A stretch of DNA of 64,000 bases, taken from the NCBI GenBank assembly GCA_041984885.1, contig JBHIXH010000008.1, forward strand, positions 10,289-74,288, written 5' to 3'. Numbering within the stretch: the first letter of the stretch is position 1; every line of letters begins with the position of its first letter. Made by a program: the position numbers and the translations under genes. Shown piece after piece: positions 8,908 to 16,925 of the stretch. The notes under the pieces are model-generated. The model was given only the letters and a program-made list of their open reading frames with translations. It ran no database searches and was not told where the DNA came from. This stretch comes from UBA4486 sp041984885 (GTDB lineage: Bacteria > Pseudomonadota > Gammaproteobacteria > Eutrophobiales > Eutrophobiaceae).

Positions 8908-9654
8908 TTAGCTGTGTGTCGCCACGATTTTCATCGTTGATTTCAGGCTAAGCCGTTTTTTAATTATTTTCAGATCGTGCCTGGCCAACAGCCGGTCCAG
9001 CGTCTCTGCATTAAAATAATATAAATGCTCGGAAGGTTTGATTTCTTTCCAGTCTTGCAACGGTTTTGTTACCCGCCAATGACCAATGTCCGGCGTAATA
9101 ATATCGATGAGTCCGTCTTCAGACAGCAGCCGCTTCATGTGTGCCAGCGTGCTATTCAGATCCGGAACATGTTCGATAACATCGTACAGGGAAATGACCT
9201 GAAAGTGATTTGCGGGAAAGGACTGATCCTCCAGTTGACCATGAAATAACCTGCCCAGATTCAGTTCGCGTTTGCCATATTCAATGCCCCATTTTTCAAC
9301 ATCCACGCCCCAGGCCTCAAACCCGGCAGCCTCCGCGGCCTTGACTACGAAGCCGGCAGAGCAGCCTATGTCGAGCCAGCTTCTTTTCTCCCGCAGTCTT
9401 CTCGCCAGCAGGCGTACGCGTTTCGCTGATCGTTGAATCTTTTTGTCATGTTTCTTCGTATAATTTTGTGAGTAACCGTCTGAATAGGTGTTCACCACCT
9501 GGCTGAATATCGGCCGCGGATTAATCAGGACCAGCTTGCAGCGAAGGCACTGAACAAACGGTTCATTTTTTTTTCTGAATAATTCATTAAATTCAGTGCC
9601 GTCACATACCGGACAATCGATTGTCTCCCAATCCTGGTTTGAGTCTGAAGTCAT
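8908..9654 (-). CDS. Class I SAM-dependent methyltransferase with N-terminal zinc-finger-like cysteines
   Basis: A 248-residue protein. Four cysteines near the N-terminus (CPVC at about 14-17 and CLRC at about 36-39) form a probable zinc ribbon. The methyltransferase core follows: WLDIGCSAGFVVKAA (motif I), GVDVEKWG, and ISLYDVIEHVPD (motif IV region). This architecture is common in methyltransferases of sugar-nucleotide and LPS clusters. It overlaps the ELM1-like gene by 4 bases. A second gene with the same layout lies at 21724-22464. The substrate is unknown; a glycan or lipid-linked sugar is likely from context. Confidence 0.82.
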   Translation of the reverse strand: MTSDSNQDWETIDCPVCDGTEFNELFRKKNEPFVQCLRCKLVLINPRPIFSQVVNTYSDGYSQNYTKKHDKKIQRSAKRVRLLARRLREKRSWLDIGCSAGFVVKAAEAAGFEAWGVDVEKWGIEYGKRELNLGRLFHGQLEDQSFPANHFQVISLYDVIEHVPDLNSTLAHMKRLLSEDGLIDIITPDIGHWRVTKPLQDWKEIKPSEHLYYFNAETLDRLLARHDLKIIKKRLSLKSTMKIVATHS

Positions 9655-10577
9655 GGTTTATTCCCGGTCAGGAAGCGATGAACAATATAGTCTGCACAGC
9701 GTTCGGCTTCATTTAATGAGACTGCAGGCGTAACCAGTTTTTTGTCGTTTACCCAGTCAGCATAAAAACGTAACAGTCGTTGCTCACCAAGCCGATGCAG
9801 CGATAAGGACTGTCGGGTTCGCCTGGCTGTCCCGGGCATGAACACGCCGGTTTGACAGCCGGCAGTCAGGGCTTCGTAGATCATGGAGAAGCTATCCGCG
9901 GTAACCCAGGCGACCGCAGATCGATTCAGGGATTCGTCCAGTTGCCCGGCCCTGCTGTCATCCCGGTCGATAAACGTAACATTCTGACCGGCAAATGCGA
10001 CCAGGTCTTTTCGCATTGTCGCGGGTGTCCGCCTTGAGTTATAGATTTCCCAGCGGTGCCCCGGGCCCGACTGTAAAACAGAATCGATTTGTGACAATAC
10101 GGAAGACGTGTCCCAGTCAAAATGCCGGGACGGCCCGCCAACCAGGATGACGCCGGCCTGCTTCACTTTCTGTTGTGGCTGTTTTTGTGTGTTGATCACG
10201 CCATCCGTTAACATCACATGTCGGCTTTCATTTGCGCCGTCGTGGCGCGGGATCAGGCAAAGATCAAACCAGCGGTTTGGCAGGCCGGGCTGCATTAATA
10301 CAATCGTCGACGCGCCGGTATCGTGTTTCGCCTTTAACAGGGACCAGTGCGTTTGGTGGCCTGCGCCGAGAACCAGCGCCGGCGCTTCCGGCTGATGAGT
10401 TAATGGCGATCGGGTTACCAGGTCGGACAGGTTTTTATACCAGGGTTTCGCCTTTATCGTGATCACGTCACAGGCACATACAGCCGCCAACGCTGTGGCG
10501 AGCCCCTGTGTTTGTTTTTCATGGCCGGGTTTGCCATCGACAATACGCCAGATGATTGTCTTCGTTGCAGAGGTCAA
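9651..10577 (-). CDS. ELM1/GtrOC1-like protein (DUF1022 type), putative glycosyltransferase
   Basis: A 308-residue protein of the mitochondrial-fission ELM1 family. The family start IWRIVDGKPGHEKQTQGL is at residues 9-26. Further conserved parts are GAGHQTHWSLL, GGPSRHF and TADSFSMIYEAL. Bacterial members sit in LPS loci and resemble GT-B nucleotide-sugar enzymes, but biochemical evidence is thin. It overlaps both neighbours by 4 bases (zinc-finger gene upstream, methyltransferase downstream), so it is clearly part of the LPS operon. There is no signal peptide or membrane segment. Confidence 0.82.
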   Translation of the reverse strand: MTSATKTIIWRIVDGKPGHEKQTQGLATALAAVCACDVITIKAKPWYKNLSDLVTRSPLTHQPEAPALVLGAGHQTHWSLLKAKHDTGASTIVLMQPGLPNRWFDLCLIPRHDGANESRHVMLTDGVINTQKQPQQKVKQAGVILVGGPSRHFDWDTSSVLSQIDSVLQSGPGHRWEIYNSRRTPATMRKDLVAFAGQNVTFIDRDDSRAGQLDESLNRSAVAWVTADSFSMIYEALTAGCQTGVFMPGTARRTRQSLSLHRLGEQRLLRFYADWVNDKKLVTPAVSLNEAERCADYIVHRFLTGNKP

Positions 10578-10780
10578 GAATCGTCAGCGTGTTCGAGCAG
10601 ATAGATGGCACCACAGTAGGGGCAGGTCTCGCGACCACTGTTTTCAATCGGTAGATAAACACGCGGGTGCGCATTCCAGAGCGGCATGTCTGCGGTTGGG
10701 CAGTGTAACGGCAAGTCAGAGTGCGAGACGGTGCGCGGTGTGATCGCTGCGCGTGGCGTCGAACTGCCGGGATCAGACAT
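10574..10780 (-). CDS. Small CHCC-type zinc-finger domain protein
   Basis: A 68-residue protein. The zinc site is formed by HCP (about 27), a histidine in NAHPRVYL and the closing CPYCGAIY. This is the CHCC pattern of the short bacterial relatives of the NDUFS6 zinc finger. I chose ATG 10780, which overlaps the ilvE stop by 8 bases; an in-frame TTG at 10801 would lie deeper in ilvE and adds nothing recognisable. It couples ilvE to the LPS genes. Function is unknown. The same ilvE-zinc finger order is familiar from other gammaproteobacteria and betaproteobacteria (recalled, not checked). Confidence 0.8.
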   Translation of the reverse strand: MSDPGSSTPRAAITPRTVSHSDLPLHCPTADMPLWNAHPRVYLPIENSGRETCPYCGAIYLLEHADDS

Positions 10781-11693
10781 GGCTGAGCCAGTTTTCGTCA
10801 ACGCTGTGTTTGCCGGAGACGGTGTCGAAATACAGTTTTTGCAGCTGGGTTGTCATTGGTCCGCGCGTACCATCGCCAATCAAGCGACCGTCCAGTTCGC
10901 GTATCGGCGTGACCTCGGCCGCCGTGCCGGTAAAAAAAGCCTCGTCAGCTACATACACTTCATCGCGGGTGATGCGTTTCTCGATGACCGTGTAACCGCA
11001 TTCGGCGGCCAGGCGGACTATCGTGTCACGCGTAATGCCTTCCAGTGCCGATGTCAGGTCGGGCGTATACAGTTTGCCGTTACGCACAATAAACACATTC
11101 TCTCCGCTGCCTTCCGCCACATAACCCTCGTTGTCCAGCAGCAGTGCTTCGTCATAGCCGCAATCCAGTGCTTCCTGCAGTGCCAACATCGAGTTCATGT
11201 AGTTGCCATTGGCCTTCGCCTTGCACATGGTTATGTTCACATGGTGACGGGTGAACGAGGACGTTTTGATACGAATGCCCTTTTCCAGGCCATCGCTACC
11301 AAGGTATGAACCCCATGACCAGGCAGCGATGATGGTATGCACTTTTAAATTATCCGCGCGCAGACCCATGCCCTCGGCACCATAAAAACACATGGGTCGC
11401 AGGTAGGCGCTGCTTAGATTGTTTCTGCGTAATGATTCCAGGCAGGCGGCGTTAATCGTGTCGCGATCCCATGGCATCTTCATGCGCAGGATGTGCAACG
11501 ATCGAAACAGGCGGTCGGTATGATCGTGCAATCGAAATATCGCTGTGCCATCCGTCGTTTCATAGGCGCGGACACCTTCAAAGGCGCCCATGCCATAATG
11601 CAGCGTGTGTGTGAGCACGTGTGTCCTAGCCTCACGCCAGTCAACAAACTCACCATCAAACCAGATGACGCCATCTCGGTCATACATTGGCAA
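10773..11693 (-). CDS. ilvE: Branched-chain amino acid aminotransferase
   Basis: A 306-residue fold-type IV PLP enzyme that interconverts leucine, isoleucine and valine with their 2-keto acids in the cytoplasm. The N-terminus (DRDGVIWFDGEFVDW) and the HYGMGAFEGVRAY segment are typical of IlvE. The catalytic lysine is K160 in CKAKANGNYMNS. Cofactor phosphate contacts lie in EGSGENVF. The length matches E. coli IlvE (309). AGGAG precedes the ATG at good spacing. It is the first gene of the long minus-strand LPS operon, so its promoter (11694-11816) probably drives the cluster. Confidence 0.95.
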   Translation of the reverse strand: MPMYDRDGVIWFDGEFVDWREARTHVLTHTLHYGMGAFEGVRAYETTDGTAIFRLHDHTDRLFRSLHILRMKMPWDRDTINAACLESLRRNNLSSAYLRPMCFYGAEGMGLRADNLKVHTIIAAWSWGSYLGSDGLEKGIRIKTSSFTRHHVNITMCKAKANGNYMNSMLALQEALDCGYDEALLLDNEGYVAEGSGENVFIVRNGKLYTPDLTSALEGITRDTIVRLAAECGYTVIEKRITRDEVYVADEAFFTGTAAEVTPIRELDGRLIGDGTRGPMTTQLQKLYFDTVSGKHSVDENWLSHV

Positions 11694-11816
11694 CCTACTC
11701 CTGAAGTTATTAATTATTTGATCGGATTATATCGCTGCAAAGTAATCTCTGTGCGATACGCGTTGCGATGATAATCGAGACGCTGCAGTTATCAAAATCG
11801 GAAAGCAGAAAGGCGG

Positions 11817-12143
11817 CTATTTATAGCGCTTGCGCACACACTCTATTATGTTGAGTAATTGAGGATCGGCGACCGAGTAATACACCGTGCGACCGCGGCG
11901 TTCACTTTGTAGCAGGCCCTTGCCTTCCATCAGACGCAGATGGCCGCTGGTTGCCGGCTGAGTCAGGGCACACAGGCGGGCAATGGTATCGACGGTGTAC
12001 TCGCCACTGACCAGTATTTCAATAATACGCAGTCGATGCGGATGAGCGATGCATTTCAGGCTTTCGGCGGCCTGTTTCAGATAATCCAGCGGCAACAACT
12101 CTTCGCTCAGATCATCCCGGTCATTTAAATGTACGCTTGCCAT
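11817..12143 (-). CDS. ArsR/SmtB-family transcriptional regulator
   Basis: A 108-residue winged-helix repressor. The domain begins with AESLKCIAHPHRLRIIEIL. The recognition region is RLCALTQPATSGHLRLMEGKGLL, and the wing is SERRGRTVYYSV. Cysteines are C31, C58 and C102. It lacks the classical ELCVCDL metal motif of ArsR, so a metal or thiol ligand other than arsenite is likely. It is divergent from a rhodanese/C13-peptidase gene pair. The intergenic space holds an inverted repeat that could be its operator. Given the rhodanese, sulfur or redox sensing is plausible but not shown. Confidence 0.88.
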   Translation of the reverse strand: MASVHLNDRDDLSEELLPLDYLKQAAESLKCIAHPHRLRIIEILVSGEYTVDTIARLCALTQPATSGHLRLMEGKGLLQSERRGRTVYYSVADPQLLNIIECVRKRYK

Positions 12144-12181
12144 AATTTATTCAGCTGGTTCAGTCGCAAATCATAGCCTAA

Positions 12182-12205
12182 TACATAAAAGAATCAATAT
12201 ATGTA
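12182..12205. promoter_or_regulatory. Inverted repeat, candidate ArsR-type operator
   Basis: TACATA-N12-TATGTA, a perfect 6-base inverted repeat in AT-rich DNA. It lies between the divergent ArsR-type gene (start 12143) and the rhodanese gene (start 12335). ArsR/SmtB dimers usually bind imperfect AT-rich palindromes of this size. The assignment as operator is inference from position and symmetry. Confidence 0.4.
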
Positions 12206-12334
12206 GAATTTACAATGTGTTGTTTCCCGGTTACTGGCGGCCCACAAGGGCCGGCAGGAATCTGTTGCATTTACCTGAGTGGGCCGCTCAGGCAAAATCT
12301 GAACCTCAATCATTCAACTATGAGCGAGAGACCG

Positions 12335-12760
12335 ATGACTGACAGCGATGTAACCGAAGTCACTCCGCCTGAGGCCTGGGAGCTGATACAGACGAACCCG
12401 GATGCGATCCTGCTCGATGTGCGAACCAGTATGGAATACGAGTATGTCGGCCATCCGCTGAATGCGGTCAATATTCCCTGGATGGAGTCACCGGATTGGC
12501 AGGTAGATGGTGGTTTTGTGAAAAAAGTGCGGGAACTGCTTGCCCACCGACCGAGCGAACAGGCGCCGGAGCAGACCCCGTTGCTGGCTATCTGTCGCAG
12601 CGGCAAACGCTCAGAGGCAGCGGCACGCTGTTTAATCGAGGACGGGTTTGCCGAGGTCTATAATGTCAGCGAAGGCTTTGAAGGGGATCGAGACGGACAA
12701 AAACACCGCAGTTGTATCAACGGCTGGCGATTTCACAATCTTCCCTGGGAACAGTCCTGA
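12335..12760 (+). CDS. Rhodanese-like domain protein
   Basis: A 141-residue single-domain rhodanese. It has the N-terminal LLDVRTSMEYEYVGHPLNAVNIPW region and the active-site loop CRSGKRSEAA, whose cysteine would carry the persulfide in sulfur transfer. It ends in a WRFHNLPW segment. No signal peptide is visible, so it is cytosolic. I chose ATG 12335 because GAGAG lies 5 bases before it; ATG 12320, five codons upstream, has no ribosome site. It precedes the C13 peptidase gene by 9 bases and lies in the same frame, separated by a single TGA. The divergent ArsR-type regulator probably controls it. Confidence 0.87.
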   Translation: MTDSDVTEVTPPEAWELIQTNPDAILLDVRTSMEYEYVGHPLNAVNIPWMESPDWQVDGGFVKKVRELLAHRPSEQAPEQTPLLAICRSGKRSEAAARCLIEDGFAEVYNVSEGFEGDRDGQKHRSCINGWRFHNLPWEQS

Positions 12761-12769
12761 ACCTTTGAT

Positions 12770-14167
12770 TTGAACCCCATCCGGTTTATCTCCCGGCTGA
12801 CCGGAAACCTCTTGGCGGGTTTTCGCCTGGCATTCTTTCTACCGCTCCGTCCGTGGCATTTCCAGGTGTCGGCCGGGCAGGTCATTGCCTTATTACTGTT
12901 GACGGTCGCCTTGCCACTGGTACACGACCTGATCGATGCCTGGCCACAGCCGCGCATGAATCCTTACGGTGTCAGCTATCAGGCCAGCCAGTACCTGTTT
13001 TTTTTTATTAGCGTGTTGTTGCTGTTGTCGATCGAGCGACAGCGGCTGGCGCTGGAAAAGCTGCTGGTCTGGTTTTTATCGGTGGTGCCGACTATATGGA
13101 CGATCTGTTTATTGCTGGATTACGTTGCCACGCGGCAAACACTGTTGTCCGCCGTCAGCTCGGAATGGCTGGTGTTTTTTGTTTATATTGTCTGGCACCT
13201 GACGGTCATTGGTCGCGCCCTGTTTCGCTGTTTGCGCCCGGACCCGGCGCGGCTCGCCTTGCTCGTCTGTGTTTACGCCAGTATCAATATTCCGCCATTG
13301 TTCTATGTGCCTGCAGTACCGCTCTGGTACTCCACCGTGATGGATGCATCAGCGCAACAGAAAAACCAGACACTGATAAATGTTGAAGATACGTTTTATT
13401 TACAACATGACCTGTTGGCTCTGCATGGCGGGTCGCTGAACCGGCACCAGCCCGGTGAAACGGATTTGTATTTTATCGGGTTCGCCGGGTTCTCGGACGA
13501 AGATGTGTTCATGAACGAGACCTTGTCAGTCAAACGGCTGATGGAGCGGCAATACACCGGTCTCGGTAATGCGCTTGTATTGATCAACAACATTGACACA
13601 TTGTCGCGCTATCCATTGGCAAATAGACATAACCTGGAGGCCGCATTACGCATGGTAGCGGCAAATATCGACGTCGAAGAAGACATTGTCTTTTTATTTT
13701 TGACGTCGCATGGCACGGAAGATCATCGGCTCTCTGTGCAAATGCCACCGCTTTCACTGAACCCGATCACGCCGATACAGATTCAAAACGCCTTTCTTGG
13801 CGCCGACATCAAGTGGAAAGTTATCGTGGTGTCAGCCTGTTACTCCGGCGGATTCATCGACTACCTGCAGGACCCGTATACGCTGATCATTACCGCGGCC
13901 AGTCCGGATCGAAATTCTTTTGGTTGCGGTCATGATGGTGCGTTCACTTATTTCGGCGAGGCCTATTTTCAGCACGCGTTATCGCAAACGCATTCGTTTA
14001 CAGAAGCGTTTGACCTTGCTGCTGCACGCATCCTGTCGCGCGAGAAACAGGAAGGACACCTGCCATCGCAACCACAGATTGTGGCAGGCAACAGGATAGA
14101 GGAAAAGCTACAGCAACTTTATCATTCACTGGATGCTTTCGTCTCGACCCCGGATGAGACGCCATAA
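12770..14167 (+). CDS. Membrane-anchored C13 (legumain/caspase-like) family peptidase
   Basis: A 465-residue protein. About five hydrophobic segments (roughly 37-54, 73-88, 99-119, 134-150 and 163-182) form a membrane domain. After it comes a soluble clan CD peptidase domain. Catalytic residues are visible as His314 in LTSHGTEDH and Cys357 in VVSACYSGGF, the usual H-G ... A-C-x-S-G arrangement. The physiological substrate of bacterial membrane C13 proteins is unknown. The start is TTG 12770, the only start codon after the in-frame TGA at 12758. The 3' end overlaps the convergent tatC by 46 bases. Confidence 0.82.
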   Translation: MNPIRFISRLTGNLLAGFRLAFFLPLRPWHFQVSAGQVIALLLLTVALPLVHDLIDAWPQPRMNPYGVSYQASQYLFFFISVLLLLSIERQRLALEKLLVWFLSVVPTIWTICLLLDYVATRQTLLSAVSSEWLVFFVYIVWHLTVIGRALFRCLRPDPARLALLVCVYASINIPPLFYVPAVPLWYSTVMDASAQQKNQTLINVEDTFYLQHDLLALHGGSLNRHQPGETDLYFIGFAGFSDEDVFMNETLSVKRLMERQYTGLGNALVLINNIDTLSRYPLANRHNLEAALRMVAANIDVEEDIVFLFLTSHGTEDHRLSVQMPPLSLNPITPIQIQNAFLGADIKWKVIVVSACYSGGFIDYLQDPYTLIITAASPDRNSFGCGHDGAFTYFGEAYFQHALSQTHSFTEAFDLAAARILSREKQEGHLPSQPQIVAGNRIEEKLQQLYHSLDAFVSTPDETP

Positions 14168-14857
14168 TCGGCAATCACTAACGCGATTTCAAATAACAGC
14201 AATGCCGGCACGGCCAGTAACAGTTGTGAGATCACATCCGGCGGCGTTAACAGCATGGCGATAACAAAGACCGCAATGATGATATAAGGCCGCTTGTCTC
14301 TTAACGTCTGCACGTTCACCAGGCCGGTTTTTACGACAACAAACGTAATGACCGGAATCTCGAAAGCCAGTCCAAAACGCGAGCTTCAAAATAAAATCAA
14401 GGAACCGGCTGATGTCCGGCATGATGATGACGCCTGCCGGGGCCACCGAATTAAAGAAGGAATACAGTAGTGGTGAGACAACAAAAAGCGCGAACGCAGC
14501 GCCCGCGTAAAACAGGGTGATGCTGATCACAATCACCGGCAATGCCAGTTTCTTCTCCTGCTGGTACAGGCCGGGCGCAATAAACAACCAGGCCTGCGAC
14601 AGCAGGTACGGTATCGCGAGAAAGAAAGACAGGTAAAACGTTAATTTAAACGGAGTCAAAAACGGTGCGGCAATCTCCGTCGCGATCATGCTGCCCTGTT
14701 CCGGCAGCATGTTCATCAACGGGGTTGCCATCGTCGCGTAAATATCACCGGCGAAACCGACCATTAGCAGAAACAGGCCGACTACGGCAATGACGCAGCG
14801 GACCAGGCGACGGCGCAACTCAATCAGATGGGATACCAGCGTACCTTCAGCGGCCAT
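14122..14857 (-). pseudogene. tatC: Sec-independent translocase TatC, frameshifted
   Basis: TatC is the multi-spanning receptor of the twin-arginine translocase. Codons from ATG 14857 encode a normal TatC start (LVSHLIELRRRL), helices and the segment SRFLDFILKLAF. The frame then shifts at about 14374-14392. Normal TatC sequence resumes in another frame as AFEIPVITF, then RDKRPYIIIAVFVIAMLLTPPD to the stop at 14122. One extra base in the A4 run at 14374-14377 would explain it. A small deletion is also possible, because the joined protein is about 2 residues short of E. coli TatC at this point. Unrepaired, the protein would lose its last helices. It may be a real lesion or a consensus error. 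Confidence 0.85.
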
Positions 14858-14867
14858 GACAACAGGC

Positions 14868-15128
14868 TCAGTCCTGCTTGTCGCTGGCTGATCGATCCGG
14901 CGCATTGCGCATGAGATCATCGGCATCGTCCAGCGAGGAACGCAGGTCCTGCTGCTGGTACATATTCAGCTCGTTATACAGCTCGCGTTTTGCCGTAAAT
15001 AACAGTTTGCGTAATTGGCTGAATGCGCTTCTGATTTCGCGCAAGATAACCGGCAGGCGCTCGGGGCCGGCGGCGAACAAGGTAACGACGCCAATCAGGA
15101 CGAGTTCCCAGAAACCGATGTCAAACAT
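14868..15128 (-). CDS. tatB: Sec-independent translocase subunit TatB
   Basis: An 86-residue protein, shorter than E. coli TatB (171). It has the N-terminal transmembrane helix FWELVLIGVVTLFAAGPERLP, whose glutamate and GPERLP hinge mark TatB rather than TatA. An amphipathic helix (REIRSAFSQLRKLL) and a polar, acidic tail follow. TatB with TatC forms the receptor for folded proteins carrying RR signal peptides. It lies 10 bases upstream of the tatC start and 33 bases downstream of tatA. Confidence 0.9.
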   Translation of the reverse strand: MFDIGFWELVLIGVVTLFAAGPERLPVILREIRSAFSQLRKLLFTAKRELYNELNMYQQQDLRSSLDDADDLMRNAPDRSASDKQD

Positions 15129-15161
15129 GCGGAGTTAAGGCAACAGAAATACTGTCAGGGT

Positions 15162-15380
15162 CTATTTATTCGAAGCCTGATCGACTTCACCTTCGATAAC
15201 TTTTGCGTTTTCACTGTCGGGTTTGTCTTCGTCGGTGCCGTCATCATCTTTCATCGCTTTCTGATAGCCTTTGACGATACCGCCGACGTCGCTACCCAGG
15301 TTGCGTAACTTGCTTGTACCAAATACCAGGGCGACGATGCCAAGTATGATTAACAGCTCCCAGGGGCCGGGCATTCCCAT
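15162..15380 (-). CDS. tatA: Sec-independent translocase subunit TatA
   Basis: A 72-residue pore-forming Tat subunit. The membrane helix WELLIILGIVALVFG is followed by the TatA hinge F-G-T-S-K-L-R-N-L-G and an amphipathic helix, then an acidic tail. I chose ATG 15380 because AGGAGG at 15388-15393 sits 7 bases before it; the ATG at 15386 would leave only 1 base of spacing. The gene follows hisE after 28 bases in the same direction, so it is probably co-transcribed from the his promoter. Confidence 0.92.
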   Translation of the reverse strand: MGMPGPWELLIILGIVALVFGTSKLRNLGSDVGGIVKGYQKAMKDDDGTDEDKPDSENAKVIEGEVDQASNK

Positions 15381-15387
15381 AGTCATT

Positions 15388-15393
15388 CCTCCT
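15388..15393 (-). promoter_or_regulatory. Ribosome binding site deciding the tatA start
   Basis: AGGAGG on the minus strand. Of the two nearby in-frame ATGs, 15386 is 1 base away and 15380 is 7 bases away, so the latter is the likely initiation codon. Confidence 0.7.
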
Positions 15394-15408
15394 GCTGGTT
15401 AAATGTGA

Positions 15409-15738
15409 TCAGGATGCGGAAGTTCGCCGCGCCTTTTCTTCGTGGCCGGAGACACCGAAGCGGCTTTCCAGCTCCTGTAGTACTTGTTCCGGGCTGACAT
15501 CAAGCTGAGACAGCATGACCAGGCAATGAAACCACAGGTCAGCCGTTTCATGAACGATCGCGGACCGATCGCCGGACTTGGCCGCGATAACAGTCTCTGT
15601 CGCCTCTTCGCCAACCTTTTTTAGAATCGCATCAAGTCCTTTTGCATACAGGCTGGCGACATACGATGTGTCCGCATCCGCGAGTTTGCGCTGTTCGAGT
15701 GTCTCTGCCAGTTGTAACAGAATGTCAGAATCGGTCAT
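15409..15738 (-). CDS. hisE: Phosphoribosyl-ATP pyrophosphatase
   Basis: A 109-residue all-alpha NTP pyrophosphohydrolase that hydrolyses PR-ATP to PR-AMP, step 2 of histidine synthesis. Typical HisE features are the N-terminal QLAETLEQRKLADADTSYVASL and the metal-binding KVGEEATETVIAAK followed by HETADLWFHCLVML. It is a separate gene, not fused to HisI as in enterics. It overlaps hisI by 4 bases and is followed by tatA. Confidence 0.94.
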   Translation of the reverse strand: MTDSDILLQLAETLEQRKLADADTSYVASLYAKGLDAILKKVGEEATETVIAAKSGDRSAIVHETADLWFHCLVMLSQLDVSPEQVLQELESRFGVSGHEEKARRTSAS

Positions 15739-16145
15739 TTGTCTGCCTGGTTATAAATCTCGTCCGGGGGTTTGATGACCGGCTCGACTGTTTGCCAGCC
15801 GGACGTCTCCAGCCGTTGGAAAAAACAATGTTCACGTCCGGTATGACAGGCAATGCCACCGACCTGTTCCACCAGTAACAATATCGCATCATTATCACAG
15901 TCCAGCCGGATCTCGTGCACCCGTTGTGTATGCCCGGACTGTTCGCCTTTACGCCAGAGCCGGTTGCGTGATCGGGAGAAGTAGACCGCGCAACTCTCTT
16001 CGAATGTCTTTTCCAGCGCATCACGGTTCATCCAGGCAAGCGTCAGGACCTTGCCGCTGGAAACTTCCTGGGCGATGGCGGGGACCAGTCCCTGTTCGTT
16101 CCAGCGAACCGATTCAAGCCAGTCACCGTGATCGTTTGTGGTCAT
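15735..16145 (-). CDS. hisI: Phosphoribosyl-AMP cyclohydrolase
   Basis: A 136-residue zinc enzyme that opens the adenine ring of PR-AMP, step 3 of histidine synthesis. Core motifs are AWMNRDAL, the SRSRNRLWRKGEQSGH signature, and the metal site D82-C83-D84 with C100 and C107 in GIACHTGREHCFF. A monofunctional HisI of this length is usual outside the enterics. Both ends overlap neighbouring his genes by 4 bases. Confidence 0.95.
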   Translation of the reverse strand: MTTNDHGDWLESVRWNEQGLVPAIAQEVSSGKVLTLAWMNRDALEKTFEESCAVYFSRSRNRLWRKGEQSGHTQRVHEIRLDCDNDAILLLVEQVGGIACHTGREHCFFQRLETSGWQTVEPVIKPPDEIYNQADK

Positions 16146-16915
16146 AAGCGAACTTCAATCTGTTGCGTCGCCATCAGTTGTTTTGCCTGTTGCACCGTGT
16201 GTTCGCCGAAATGAAATATACTGGCGGCCAGTACCGCGTCCGCCCTGCCCTCGAGCACCCCCTCGGCCAGGTGTTCCAGCGTGCCGACACCGCCGGAGGC
16301 AATCACCGGGACGGGCACGGCATCACTGATCGTACGGGTTAATTCTATATCAAAGCCGATCCGCGTGCCGTCACGATCCATGCTCGTCAATAATAGCTCG
16401 CCGGCACCGCGTTCACACATCTGTTGCGCCCAGTTGACGGCGTCGAGCCCGGTGTCATTGCGCCCGCCATGCGTATAGACATGCCAGCGCGGGTCAGGAC
16501 TGTCTGCGTTTGCCCGTTTCGCATCAATGGCAACAACAATACATTGCGAGCCAAAGCGCGTCGCGGCCTCACTGACAAACTCCGGGTTGTGGACGGCGGC
16601 CGTGTTGATGCTGACCTTGTCGGCACCGGCGTTCAACATGCGACGTATGTCTTCAATCGTGCGGATGCCGCCACCCACTGTCAGCGGGATAAATACCTCG
16701 GCGGCCACCGCGCGGACAATGTCGACCATTGTGTCGCGTTCATCGCTGCTGGCCGTAATATCGAGGAATGTGATCTCGTCTGCTCCCTGTTCATCGTAGC
16801 GGCGGGCGACTTCGACCGGATCACCGGCGTCCTTGATGTCGACAAACTGCACGCCTTTAACGACACGACCGGCATCGACATCCAGGCACGGGATGATACG
16901 TTTCGCGAGCCCCAT
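16142..16915 (-). CDS. hisF: Imidazole glycerol phosphate synthase cyclase subunit
   Basis: A 257-residue TIM barrel that, with the HisH glutaminase, makes imidazole glycerol phosphate and AICAR from PRFAR. The start ATG 16915 gives the standard N-terminus GLAKRIIPCLDVD. Catalytic aspartates D12 and D131 are present, and phosphate-binding glycines appear in TVGGGI and ASGGVG. The frame is open upstream into hisA but encodes nothing HisF-like there. hisH and hisB are not adjacent, unlike in many gammaproteobacterial operons. Confidence 0.95.
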   Translation of the reverse strand: MGLAKRIIPCLDVDAGRVVKGVQFVDIKDAGDPVEVARRYDEQGADEITFLDITASSDERDTMVDIVRAVAAEVFIPLTVGGGIRTIEDIRRMLNAGADKVSINTAAVHNPEFVSEAATRFGSQCIVVAIDAKRANADSPDPRWHVYTHGGRNDTGLDAVNWAQQMCERGAGELLLTSMDRDGTRIGFDIELTRTISDAVPVPVIASGGVGTLEHLAEGVLEGRADAVLAASIFHFGEHTVQQAKQLMATQQIEVRL

Positions 16916-16925
16916 CGGAGACAGG

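Noticed and set aside
10686..11309. Plus-strand open frame of about 200 residues opposite ilvE
   Set aside because: It lies antisense to an intact, conserved ilvE, without domain features or ribosome site; a codon-bias shadow. The same holds for 55512-56120 opposite the HlyD adaptor.
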